A stretch of DNA of 64,000 nucleotides from Prorocentrum cordatum (taxonomy: Eukaryota; Sar; Dinophyceae; Prorocentrales; Prorocentraceae). The position numbers and the translations under genes were made by a program. Positions 42,451 through 53,509 of this stretch are shown piece after piece. How positions within the stretch are numbered: the stretch's first letter is position 1; every line of letters starts with the position of its first letter. The notes beneath the pieces were generated by a model. The model searched no databases. It had not been told where the DNA came from and saw only the letters and a program-made list of their open reading frames with translations. Location: NCBI GenBank assembly GCA_963575745.1, contig CAUYUJ010019376.1, forward strand, positions 62,001-126,000, given 5' to 3'.

Positions 42451-43177
42451 GAATAGTTTTTCAGCCAAAGCGATTTCAGTCCTCTCGATGAAACAGTCGA
42501 ACGCCCCCGATGCTTCTGGATTGTCTTCTGCACGAGCTCTGTAGCCTCTACAGCCCGAGTTACGTGCGTAATTCGACAGCAGCTCTCAAAATGACTCGAG
42601 AAAAAAAAAAAAACAAAAAAAAAAAAAAAAAGAAAGTTTGGCAAACCCAGCTCGACTATCAGACCAAGTTCAGACCTCTGAATGCGACAGGCGGACGCGT
42701 CTGATGTCTCCGATTCGATTCCTGTGATTACCAGCCCTGCAGCCCCGCTACAACCCGATTTAAGGGGAGAAAACCGACAGCACCTCTCAGGATAACTCGA
42801 ACAATACGAATAGTTTCGCGGACCTAGTTCGGGCAGCAGACCGAGTTCTGAGCTCTGGATTCGACAGGCGGACGCGCCTCATGTCTTCAAATCAATTCCT
42901 GTGGCCACCAGCACTACAGCCCCCTACAGCTCGAGTTGAGTGCAAAAAACCGACAGCACCTCTCAAGATGACTCGAACAATACAAATAGTTTCGCGGTTC
43001 TAGATCGGGCAGCGGACCGAGTTCAGAGCTCTGGATTCAACAGACAAACACGACTGATGATTCTGAATCGGTTTTTGAAAGCATCAGCTCTGTAGCTGTC
43101 CTATAGCTCGAGTTAAGTACAGAAAACCGAGAGCGCCTGTCAAGATGACTCGAATAGTACGAATAGGTTTGCCGACC

Positions 43178-43757
43178 TAGCTCGGCTAGCAGACCGAGTT
43201 CAGACCTCTGCATGCAACAGACGAACGCGCCTGATCATTCTAAATCGGAGAGATGAGCTTACCAGCTCTGTAGCTGTCCTGTATCTCGAGTTAAGTCCAA
43301 TACACCGACAGCGCGTATCAAGATGACTCGAAACGGCCGATCCCGCCGCAGTGCTTTTTGGCAGTAAAAGGTACCCGATCGAGCTGAGATCAAGATGGCG
43401 AGCGGGAATAAGATCGAATATCACGGGAAAAAATACTAGAGCTCTAACGAATATTTCGAGAACAAAATTTTTTGCGTCGACCTAGCTCGGCTAGCAGACC
43501 GAGTTCAGACCTCTGCATGCAACAGACGAACGCGCCTGATCATTCTAAATCGGAGAGATGAGCTTACCAGCTCTGTAGCTGTCCTGTATCTCGAGTTAAG
43601 TCCAATACACCGACAGCGCGTATCAAGATGACTCGAAACGGCCGATCCCGCCGCAGTGCTTTTTGGCAGTAAAAGGTACCCGATCGAGCTGAGATCAAGA
43701 TGGCGAGCGGGAATAAGATCGAATATCACGGGAAAAAATACTAGAGCTCTAACGAAT
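43178..43757 (+). repeat. Near-perfect 305-bp tandem duplication inside the satellite
   Basis: The segment from TAGCTCGGCTAGCAGACCGA to ATACTAGAGCTCTAACGAAT occurs at 43178 and again 305 bp downstream at 43483 without visible differences over at least 250 bp. Other monomers in the array differ by several percent, so this duplication is recent or an assembly artefact. Confidence 0.88.
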
Positions 43758-46700
43758 GGTTGAATTTCGAAAACAAAATTTTCAACCGACCAAAAGTCAC
43801 CAAAAGGTCCGTCGAGATTTGTCTTGCCAACTAGCTCTCCAGCGCGCCGGAATTACTCTTAAGCTTCCAGCAACAACTGGGCGCCGGCGGAACCGTCAAC
43901 CTTTCTTACCGCCGGGGGACTCGTAGAGCTTCCTGATAATATATAATGTCGGAAAAATTGCAGAGAACGAATAGTTTTTCAGCCAAAGCGATTTCAGACC
44001 TCTCGATGCAACAGCCGAACGCCCCCCGATGCTTCTGGATTGTCTTCAGCTCTGTAGCTCTACAGCCCGAGTTACGTGCGTTAATCGACACACCTCTCAA
44101 GATGACTCGAACAAAACGAATAGTTTGGCAAACCCAGCTCGAGTATCAGACCGAGTTCAGACCTCTGAATGCGACAGGCGGACGCGTCTGACGTCTCCGA
44201 ATCGATTCCTGTCCGAGTTAAGTGCAGAAAGTCGACTCGAACCATACGAACAGCTTCGCGGACCTAGTTCGGGCAGCAGACCGAGTTCCGAGCTCTGGAT
44301 TCCACAGGCGGACGCGCCTGATGTCTTCAAATCGATTGCTGTCACCACCAGCACTGTAGCCCCCCTACAGCCCGAGTTAAGTGCAGAAAACCGACAGCAC
44401 CTCTCAAGATGACTCGAAGAATACGAATTGTTTCGCGATTCTGGATCGGGCAGCAGACCGAGTTCAGGGCACTGAATTCAACAGAGAAAAGCGACTGATG
44501 ATTCTGAATCGATTTCTGTACGTATCAGCTCGAGTTAAGGACAGAAAACCGAGAGCGCCTGTCAAGATGACTCGAATAATACGAATAGGTTTGCGGACCT
44601 AGCTCGGCTAGCAGACCGAGTTCAGACCTCTGGATGCAACAGACGAACGCGCCTGATCATTCTGAATCGATTAGCTGTGCTTACCAGCTCTGTGGCTGTC
44701 CTATATCTCGAGTTAAGCCCAACACACCGACAGCGTGTATCAAGATGACTCGAAACGGCCGATCCCGCCGCAGTGCATTTTGGCAGTAAAAGGTACCCGA
44801 TCGAGCTGAGATCAAGATGGCGAGCGGGAATAATATCGAATATCACGGGAACAATACTAGAGCTCTAACGAACGGTTGAATTTCGAAAACAAAATTTTCA
44901 ACCGACCAAAAATCACCAAAAGGTCCGTCGAGATTTGTCTTGCCAACTAGCTCTCCAGCGCCCCGGAATTACTCTTAAGCTTCCAGCAACAACTTGCTAA
45001 GGGAAGCTCTACGAGTTACTTGCTAAGGGAAGCTCTACGAGTTACTGGGCGCCGGCGGTAAACCGTCAACCTTTCTTACCGCCGGGGGACTCGTAGAGCT
45101 TCCTGATAATATGCAATGTCGAAAAAATGCAGAGAACGAATAGTTTTTCAGCCCAAGCGATTTCAGACCTCTCGATGCAACAGCCGAACGCCCCCCGATG
45201 CTTCTGGATTGTCTTCTGTACGAGCTCTGTAGCTCTCCTACAGCCCGAGTTACGTGCGTCAATCGACAGCACCTCTCAAGGTGACTCGAACAAACCAAAT
45301 AGTTTGGCAAACCCAGCTCGAGTATCAGACCGAGTTCACACCTCTGAATGCGACAGACGGACGCGTCTGATGTCTTTGAATCGATTCCTGTGATTACCCC
45401 CCCTGCCGAGTTAAGTGCAGAAAGCCGACAGCATCTTTCAGGATGACTCGAACAATACGAACAGTTTCGCGGACCGAGTTCGGGCAGCAGACCGAGTTCC
45501 GAGCTCTGGATTCCACAGGCGGACGCGCCTGATGTCTCCAAATCGATTGCTGTCACCACCAGCACTGTAGCCCCCCTACAGCCCGAGTTGAGTGCAGAAA
45601 ACCGACAGCACCTCTCAAGATGACTCGAACAATACGAACAGTTTCGCGATTCTGGATCGGGCAGCAGACCGAGTTCAGAGCTCTGGATTCAACAGACAAA
45701 CGCGACTGATGACTCTGATTCGGTTTCTGTAAGTATCAGCCCTGTAACCCTATAGCTCGAGTTAAACACAGAAAACCGAGAGCGCCTGTCAAGATGACTC
45801 GAATAATACGAATAGGTTTGCGGACCTAGCTCGGCTAGCAGACCGAGTTCCGACCTCTGGTTGGAACAGCCGCACGCGCCTCATCATTCTGAATGGATAA
45901 GGTGTGCTTACCAGCTCTGTAGCTGTCCTATATCTCGAGTTAAGTTCAGTATACCGACAGCGCGAATCAAGATGACTCGAAACGGCCGATCCCGCCGCAG
46001 TGCTTTTTGGCAGTAAAAGGTACCCGATCGAGCTGAGATCAAGATAGCGAGCGGGAATAACATCGAATATCACGGGAAGAAATACTAGAGCTCGAACGAA
46101 TGGTCGATTTCCGAGAACAAAATGTTCAACCGACCAAAATTCCTTAAAACTGGGCGCCGGCGGTAAACCGTCAACCTTTGTTACCGCTGGGGGACTCGTA
46201 GAGCTTCCTGACAACATATAATGTCGAAAAAATTACACAGATAAAATAATTTTTCAATTTTAAACCTCTCGGATGGCCGAACGCCCCCAATGCTTCTGGA
46301 TTCTCTTCTGTACGAGCTCTGTAGCTCTCCTACAGCCCGAGTTACATGCGTAAACCGACAGCACCTCTGAAGATGACTCAAACAATACGAATAGTTTGGC
46401 AAACCTAGCTCGAGTATCAGACCGAGTTCAGACCTCTGCGACAGACGGACGCGTCTGCTGAATTGGTTCCTGTGATTACCAGCCCTGCAGCCCCCTACAG
46501 CCCGAATTTTGTGCAGGAAACCGAGAGCACCTCTCAGGATGACTCGAACACGAAAAGTTTCGCAGACCGAATTCGGGCAGCAGACCCATTCCGAGCTCTG
46601 GCTTCAGAAGCCGGACGCGCCTAATGTCTTCGAATCGATTCCAGCGATGACCAGCCACGCAGCCCCCCTACAGCACGAGTTAAGTGCAGAAAACCGACAG

Positions 46701-47479
46701 CATCTCTCAAGATGACTCGAACAACACGAATAATTTCGCGATTCTAGATCGGGCAGCAGACCGAGTTCAGAGCTGTGGATTCAACAGACAACGGCCACTG
46801 ATAATTCTGACCTAGATTATGTACGTATGAGCTCTGCAGCTGTCCTGTAGCTCGAGTTGAATACAGAAACCGAGACCGCCTGTCAAGATTACTCGAATAA
46901 TACGAATAGGTTTGAGGACCTAGCTCGGCTATCAGACTGAGTTCAGACCTCTGGAGTTAACAGGCGAACGCGCCTGATTATTCTGAATCGATTAGCTGTG
47001 CTTACCAGCTCTCTAGCTGTCCTGAAGCTCAAGTTATCTTGAGAAAACCGACACCGCGTATCAAGATAACTCGAAACGGCCGATACCGCCTGGACGTTTT
47101 TTGGCAGTAAAAGGTACCCGCTCGAGCTGAGACCCAGATGGCAAGCGGAAATGAGATCGAATATCACGGGAAAAAATACTAGAGCTCTAACGAATAGTTG
47201 AATTCTGAGAACAAAATGTTCAACCGACCAAAAGTCACCAAAAAGTCCGTCGAGATTTTTCTTGCCAACTAGCTCTTCAGCGCCCCGGAATTACTCTTAG
47301 CTTCCAGCAATAACTTGCTAAGGGAAGCTCTACGAGTTATGTCTGTCGAGATTTTTCTTGCCAACTAGCTCTGCAGCGCCCGAGAATTTCTCTTAACCTT
47401 CCAGCAATAACTTGCTGAAAAAGATGTTATACGAGTTACTTTGTCCTTCCTGGCCAAGTCTAGCTGCACCCGCGCCAGA

Positions 47480-47775
47480 ATTCCTCTAGCTAACCGATGC
47501 CGAGACAGGAAATCTTTCCCGGTGAGCTCTGGGAGCCCCCGGGGCGCTGGGAAAGCACTGCCAGGCACGCCCCCGTGCGTGCAGGCACGCGTGGACGCGT
47601 GCCTTCCTGCAGAGCTCTGTCACACACCCCTGGGGCGCCTGCAGAGCTCTGCCGAACCCTTCCGAGGCGATCCTGCGTTGCTGCAGACCCGCTGCCGGGC
47701 TGGGCGAGGCGCTGCGGGGATCGTGGACCGGCGAAGATGGGCTGCTGGCGGGCACCACCACCGTCCTGCTTCTAA
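47480..47775. other. GC-rich island inside the AT-rich satellite
   Basis: About 290 bp of clearly GC-rich, non-satellite sequence between GAATTCCTCTAGCTAACCGA and TCTAATCTAAAACCC. It contains GGCACGCGTGGACGCGTGCC (47584-47603), an 18-bp palindrome with a GG spacer, and three GCAGAGCTCTG words. It looks like an insertion or conversion tract; no gene is recognisable. Confidence 0.7.
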
Positions 47776-49423
47776 TCTAAAACCCTTCAGCTGAGAGCTC
47801 TCCGGGAACAAGCTCCACCCCGCGCCAGACTGGGCGCCGGCGGTAAACCGTCAACCTTCGTTACCGCCGGGGAACTCATAGAGCTTCCTGACAACATGTA
47901 ATGTCGAAGAAAATTACACTGAAAAAATAGCTTTTCAGCCCAAGCAATTTCAGACCTCTCCGATGTAACAGCCGAACGCCCCCGATGCTTCTGGATTGTC
48001 TTCTGTACGAGCTCTGTAGCTCTCCTACAGCCCGAGTTACGTGCGTCAATCGACAGCACCTCTCAAGGTGACTCGAACAAAACGAATAGTTTGGCAAACC
48101 CAGCTCGAGTATCAAACCGAGTTCACACCTCTGAATGCGACAGACGGACGCGTCTGATGTCTTTGAATCGATTCCTGTGATTACCAGCCCTGCAGCCCCC
48201 CTACAGCCCGAGTTAAGTGTAGGAAACCGACAGCACCTCAGGATGGCTCGAACAATAATAGTTTCGCGGACTCGGCAGCAGACAGAGTTCCGAGCTCTGG
48301 ATTCGAAAGGCGGACGCACCTGATGTCTTCGAATCGATTCCAGTGATTACCAGCCATGCAGCCCCCCCACAGCCCGAGTTCAGTGCAGAGAACCGACAGC
48401 ATCTCTCAAGGTGACTCGAACAATACGAATAGTTTCGCGATTCTAGATCGGGCAGCAGACCGAGTTCAGAGCTCTGGATTCAACAGACAAACGCAATTGA
48501 TGATTCTGAATCGGTTCCTGCGCATCAGCTCTATAGCTGTCCAGTAGCTCGAGTTAAGTACAGAGAACCGAGAGCGTCTGTCAAGATGACTCGAATAATA
48601 CGAATAAGTTTGCGAACCTAGCTCGGCTAGTAGACCAGTTCAGACCTCTGGGTTCAACAGACGAACGCGCCTGATCATTCTTAATCGATTAGCTGTGCTT
48701 ACCAGCTCTGTAGCTGTCCTAAAGCTTGAGTTATCTTGAGAAAACCGACAGCGCGAATCGAGATGACTCGAAACGGCCGATCCCGCTCGATTAAGTACAG
48801 AAAACCCAGAGCGCATGTCAAGATAACTCGAATAAAACGAATAGGTTTGCGGACCTAGCTCAGCTAGCAGACCGAGTTCAGACCTCTGGGTTCAACAGGC
48901 GAACGCGCCTCGTCATTCTGAATCGATTAGCTGTGCTCACCAGCTCTGTAGCTGTACTGAAGCCCGAGTTATCTTGAGAAAACCGACAGCGTGTGACAAG
49001 ATGACTCGAAACATCCGATCCCGCCCGTGTGCTTTTTGGCAGTGAAAGGTACCCGATCGAGCTGAGATCAAGACGGCGAGCGGGAATAAGATCGAATATC
49101 ACGTGAAAAAATACTAGAGCGCTAACGAATGGTTGAATGTTGAAAACAAAATTTTCAACCGACCAAAAGTCATCAAAAGTTCCGTCGAGATGTTTCTTGC
49201 CAACTAGCTCTCCAGCGCCCCGGAACTGGGCGCCGGCGGTAAACCGTCAACCTTGGTTTTTGTTTTGCGGTTTGCGGTCCGCCACTAGAATCCGAATCCG
49301 AATCGGCGGAGCAGTGCAACTGAGCCCCCACCATCTTAGGTAGGTCGTAGCAGAGCGCACGCCACCTTAGCAGCAGCTCTCGTCAGGGCAGCGCAGGCAG
49401 CTAGTTCACAGCAGGTTACCGTG

Positions 49424-52400
49424 CTACCAGGAGGCAAGCTCATCGCCTCCTCGGCCACATCGTGCCAATGGAAGCTGTGCGAGCTGGTGCAGGAGGGAGG
49501 AGGAGGAGGAGGAGGAGGAGATGGGAAAATCAACCTGCACGCTGGAACCCCTACCTACAACGCCAATCTGAAGCCACCACCCACCTCCACATCCTTCATT
49601 ACTGACACCCCCATCGAATGCACCACGGAGAGCAGTCTTACGAGTACTGAGGAACTTATCATATGCAAACCAGCGAGTAATAGTTTGGCCACCTCTGGCC
49701 TCCCACGACAATTTATCCGCACGCTCATTACCCTCACGAAAGAAATGCTTATACAGATTCTGTCCCGATGCAGGTGAGGTCAGTCCCCATCCAGACAGCA
49801 TCGATACCGTATTTTGTAGTGTTCCCACCAGTCGTACATACTGCTTGTTGCGAATCTGCCACTCACCACACATCCAGTTTACAACAGTCTTACTATCTCC
49901 CAAGATCTCCATCCCAAGACGCTCAATATTCTCACACCTCCACTCCGTTTCATTCTCAAAATTAGCGGCAATACGTTTGCTCATCCTCTCATTCATCTCA
50001 CTCTCCTCCTCCTCCTCTGCCTTCACATGTCTCACACCAGGCGGCCTGGGTAGAACAAACAAGTCGAACAAGTGTTGCATACCAATCACAGTCAGCAAAT
50101 GCTTGCAGTATTTCTCACGGGACCCAGCGGAACTGTCGAATGAGAGGTACCACTCACAACCAAAGAGATCGCACAAGCACCAGTCCCACGCAGTATGTCC
50201 ACGGGGGCGGCCGCCTATGTTCATGCGCGTCAGCTGCTTCCTATCTTTTACAGGCAATGCTAGAATACATGTGTCACGATGTTCCGTCCACTTCCCCCTT
50301 CCATGTAACATGGCCAGCCTAGATATCATCCATTCACGTGACATGTCCGACTCCTCAGGTATGGCAGGCTGATCATCTGGTGTACGCCGGCGACAGCCAC
50401 TCGACATCTGGGATATCTGAGATACATGATATGTTTGAGAAGTCGCCGCCGCCGCCATCGCCCGAGTTTTCCTCTGACGCCGATTTGGTACCGTCTCTCC
50501 CTCCTCCTCCTCTGTGTGTGTTGTGTATCTCCTCATACGAATACTTGCAGCAACTGAGACATCCTTAGCCCAATCCCAACAACGAAATATCCATATCTGC
50601 ACCGCACTTCGGAATCCAAGTCCAGCAAAACTCTGTCGTCCCGCTTTGTATCGCCTACGTTGAAACTCAGACCAGCCTTCAGTTCTCCGCTTGCGTATAC
50701 CTGACATTATAGCTAGACATCTGCCTTCAAAATAGTGAACAGCAGCAATGGTAGAATAGTCGGGCGTTCTGCCCTCACAGTTGAATAATAATGCAGCAAT
50801 CACTTTAGCTTGATAGCGAGTAAATCTTTCAGCCAAGTCAATCCCAGAACAGCGGTAATACGCGATTTCCCCAAAGAACATCCTCTGGGCTTTCTGGAGC
50901 ATGGCCTCTGAGTCCGAGTGGTCCTTCCAGGTCTCCTCCAGAGTGGCTCCCAGGATCTCAAACGCTTGAACACGCGGTAGGACCACTTCTCGGGTCCCAA
51001 GAGCGGCGTCACTAGACGGCACCAGCACACGGATATCCTGCTCAGGGGACGGCGGGATGCCAGGCGGCGCACCAAAGTAAATATACATCAAAGATTTCGG
51101 CTTCCAGGTCATTCCTGCATTCATCAGGGGGATACTCATGTCACGCACCATCAACTCAAGGTCAGTGCGGGTCTTCGCATACAACAAAAGATTATCTGCC
51201 CAGAAACTGTGGGTCATACGCTCACCATTGAACATGCGCTCATCATTTTCCAATTTGATGCCGTACTGCGTTTCTTGCCTCCATCTGTCGATAACATCTC
51301 TCCAGAGTACAATAGAAACTGCCAGAAAAATCATAGGTCCCTCTACTCCTCCCGTTCGAATAGATTTGTCCCAATAGACCGCTGACGATGCCTCGATGCC
51401 CTCGAAGCTGGCCACGCACTGATTATCCATCATGGGTTCAATCAACGCCACAATGAGATCAGCAGGTATGTCAAGAGCACGAAGACAGCGCATGGCGAGG
51501 CACGGAGTAACATTATCGAAAGCTTGTAAGATATCAAGATTGGCAAGCCACAAACTGTCTCCTTTGCCCCAGACAGCGGAGTGCTGGCTGAGCCTCTTGG
51601 CAACGCTGGTGATTTCCGATGTTTTACGTCCCGATCTGAATCCGTACAGGCATACATAGTGTCGGTGCTCCTCAATCCTCTTCTCAATCAACATCACAAT
51701 ACATGTCATGTACCATTTCATAAGACACGACTGTAGACATAGCATACGTGTATCTGTCAAATGTTGTATGTCCATTTCTTTTGGCATGAGTGTGGCAGCT
51801 AGTTGACGCCAACTGTCGGGACAACATAACCTTCTGGAATACACACCTTGGAAGCTCACCAGAACACGTCGCACAGATGCCCACGAGAGCTGTTTCAACA
51901 TCGTGACAGTCACGTTGTCGGGACCTGGGGCCTTTCCCGTGGACAGCTTCGCCCTCGCCCGCAGCAGGAGCGACATCGAGAACACCTCTGAGGATCCGCT
52001 TCCCGAACATAGACCACGCAGCGACTGAAGCTCACGCAGGGTCACCTCTCTGGCCTCGGGGTCCTCCACCTTAGACTTCATGTGCCCCAATATCTCGTCC
52101 CCCCACTCCTCGCGGTTCTGAGACTCCATCCCGTTGGCAAGGATCAACGTCTCCGTCTTGGCCCTCCTCCTCCTCCTCGTGTTCATTTCCGTCCTCCACC
52201 TCTGTACTCTTGCCTCTAGCCTCCTTCTTTCTCTCCTCACAATCTTTGAGCACCGTTTAGCCTCCTCTCTATCCCCCCGACGAAGAGCTTCACGTTTACT
52301 TGCCTGGGCGGCCCAGTGGATCTCGGATTTCTTTGGCACATTATTCCTGGGATTGATATCTTTCTGGGGGGTCTCCTCGGCGGCCTTTATGAGGTCAGGT

Positions 52401-53509
52401 CCCAGCGTATCCAACATCTCCTGTCGATCCTCTGGGTCAGCATTTTCCTGGCACAGAGCACGGTAACGACTGCCCCGATCGTCCATGTTCTTCGCAAACT
52501 CCAGCTGTGACACCGGTTGCAAGTGGATGAATTTTCGAGCAGGCTGGGTCCGTCTCTTCGCAGACGGTGCACAAGACAAGCGAACAACTATGCAGGCGTG
52601 GTCAGACAGCGCACGCTCGTATCTGCTGCAAGGGTGCTCCGTCCAGGCGTGGCCGACTTCCGAAGGCAGCATCCAGCCAACGGTGAGCTCCTGCCTGTGT
52701 AAACGACGGCTGACACCAACATAGTCGAGTACCTTCTCCACCCCCGTACCTGATTTGAAAGTAACCCTCCTCTGCCCGAATGTGTTCTCCATCCTGATGC
52801 CCCAGAGCCCGCAGAAGTCCAGTAGGGCCCTCCTCATCGATTGCAACCTAGACGCCCGTCGAATTTCGAAGCCCGAGACAAGCCTATGAGGTCTGGCTTT
52901 GCGTGCACCACGTTTTGTTTGAGTCATATACGGGTTGCCGTCATCCGCTCCCTCCTCCATCCCAGTATCAATCTCCGTAGACTCCCCAGCAATCCCAGAC
53001 GCCTCCAGAAGCCCTGATCCAGTAACTCTAAAGCCGTTGACCTCCGAATCTGGCTCGAGTTCGACGTTAGCATCTGTCAAGAAGACCAGGTCCTGCGGCT
53101 GCTTCGGGAACTTAGACCTATGTGTGCGAAGCACTTGGGATATATCAAACAATATCTGCTCATACACATCATGCTCATACTGTTCTTCCGTAAGGGCATT
53201 GATACTCTCATGTGGCATATATGCAACAATAACCGTAACACTAGAATAACTACAAATGACAAAACCTTTGCCACGATATGTGGCTCTGAGCGAGTCTCTC
53301 CAAGACTTAGACATAATCACCGCAGCCTTCCGACAAGTACTCCGAAAAATTGTGTAACCTCGCATGCTGAGATCACGAACTGAAAGGAACTGACACTCGC
53401 ACAACCCCGCGAGTCCCACATCTAAACGACGTAGTGAATTAATTATGTCATGGCCGTTCTCTGCACCTGCCCGACGCACATTCCATGACGCAATGGTGTC
53501 GTGGCACCT
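49424..53509 (-). CDS. LINE-A ORF2: APE endonuclease, RT, permuted RNase H
   Basis: The frame continues directly from the ORF1 TAG: RCHDTIASWNVRRAGAENGH, with no ATG before SWN. Numbering from the GTG at 53479: endonuclease motifs SWNVR, LCECQF, LTDANVE, LDYVGV and LSDHACIVV; RT motifs YGFRSGRKTSEI, LDILQAFDNV (A, about 51520), RTGGVEGPMIFL (B), FWADNLLLYA (C, about 51195; ADN for ADD) and EILGAT. The RNase H region has GDSKTVVNW (Asp 1195), REGNERAD (Asp 1255), then AFDGG (Asp 1289). The helix with the catalytic Glu (TVTCCELAACAALTR, Glu codon 49407-49405) is in another frame ending at 49336, so one frameshift near the (GGA)n at 49496-49521 breaks the end. Confidence 0.88.
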   Translation of the reverse strand, partial: RCHDTIASWNVRRAGAENGHDIINSLRRLDVGLAGLCECQFLSVRDLSMRGYTIFRSTCRKAAVIMSKSWRDSLRATYRGKGFVICSYSSVTVIVAYMPHESINALTEEQYEHDVYEQILFDISQVLRTHRSKFPKQPQDLVFLTDANVELEPDSEVNGFRVTGSGLLEASGIAGESTEIDTGMEEGADDGNPYMTQTKRGARKARPHRLVSGFEIRRASRLQSMRRALLDFCGLWGIRMENTFGQRRVTFKSGTGVEKVLDYVGVSRRLHRQELTVGWMLPSEVGHAWTEHPCSRYERALSDHACIVVRLSCAPSAKRRTQPARKFIHLQPVSQLEFAKNMDDRGSRYRALCQENADPEDRQEMLDTLGPDLIKAAEETPQKDINPRNNVPKKSEIHWAAQASKREALRRGDREEAKRCSKIVRRERRRLEARVQRWRTEMNTRRRRRAKTETLILANGMESQNREEWGDEILGHMKSKVEDPEAREVTLRELQSLRGLCSGSGSSEVFSMSLLLRARAKLSTGKAPGPDNVTVTMLKQLSWASVRRVLVSFQGVYSRRLCCPDSWRQLAATLMPKEMDIQHLTDTRMLCLQSCLMKWYMTCIVMLIEKRIEEHRHYVCLYGFRSGRKTSEITSVAKRLSQHSAVWGKGDSLWLANLDILQAFDNVTPCLAMRCLRALDIPADLIVALIEPMMDNQCVASFEGIEASSAVYWDKSIRTGGVEGPMIFLAVSIVLWRDVIDRWRQETQYGIKLENDERMFNGERMTHSFWADNLLLYAKTRTDLELMVRDMSIPLMNAGMTWKPKSLMYIYFGAPPGIPPSPEQDIRVLVPSSDAALGTREVVLPRVQAFEILGATLEETWKDHSDSEAMLQKAQRMFFGEIAYYRCSGIDLAERFTRYQAKVIAALLFNCEGRTPDYSTIAAVHYFEGRCLAIMSGIRKRRTEGWSEFQRRRYKAGRQSFAGLGFRSAVQIWIFRCWDWAKDVSVAASIRMRRYTTHTEEEEGETVPNRRQRKTRAMAAAATSQTYHVSQISQMSSGCRRRTPDDQPAIPEESDMSREWMISRLAMLHGRGKWTEHRDTCILALPVKDRKQLTRMNIGGRPRGHTAWDWCLCDLFGCEWYLSFDSSAGSREKYCKHLLTVIGMQHLFDLFVLPRPPGVRHVKAEEEEESEMNERMSKRIAANFENETEWRCENIERLGMEILGDSKTVVNWMCGEWQIRNKQYVRLVGTLQNTVSMLSGWGLTSPASGQNLYKHFFREGNERADKLSWEARGGQTITRWFAYDKFLSTRKTALRGAFDGGVSNEGCGGGWWLQIGVVGRGSSVQVDFPISSSSSSSSLLHQLAQLPLARCGRGGDELASW

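Larger units (their letters stand above)
42451..49256 (+). repeat. Higher-order satellite array of ~177-bp monomers
   Basis: Monomers contain GACTCGAA, AGACCGAGTTCAGACCTCTG, ACGCGCCTGAT, TACCAGCTCTGTAGCTGTCC and AGAAAACCGACAGC. GACTCGAA phases at 42795, 42971, 43148 and 43326 give 176, 177 and 178 bp. Several monomers, then a terminal unit (GAAACGGCCGATCCCGCCGC, GGTACCCGATCGAGCTGAGA, AAAAATACTAGAGCTCTAAC), then a palindromic-motif copy, form higher-order units of 1.1-1.7 kb. Motif copies are at 42360, 43881, 45047, 46152 and 47832, with a half-motif at 49228-49256. Short minus-strand open frames recur with the repeat and are not genes. Confidence 0.92.

Noticed and set aside
43200-43729. Two identical 74-codon minus-strand ORFs (43200-43424 and 43505-43729), with similar ones at 44622, 46943 and 48878
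   Set aside because: They recur with the satellite terminal monomer and decay freely between copies; the identity is due to the 305-bp duplication.
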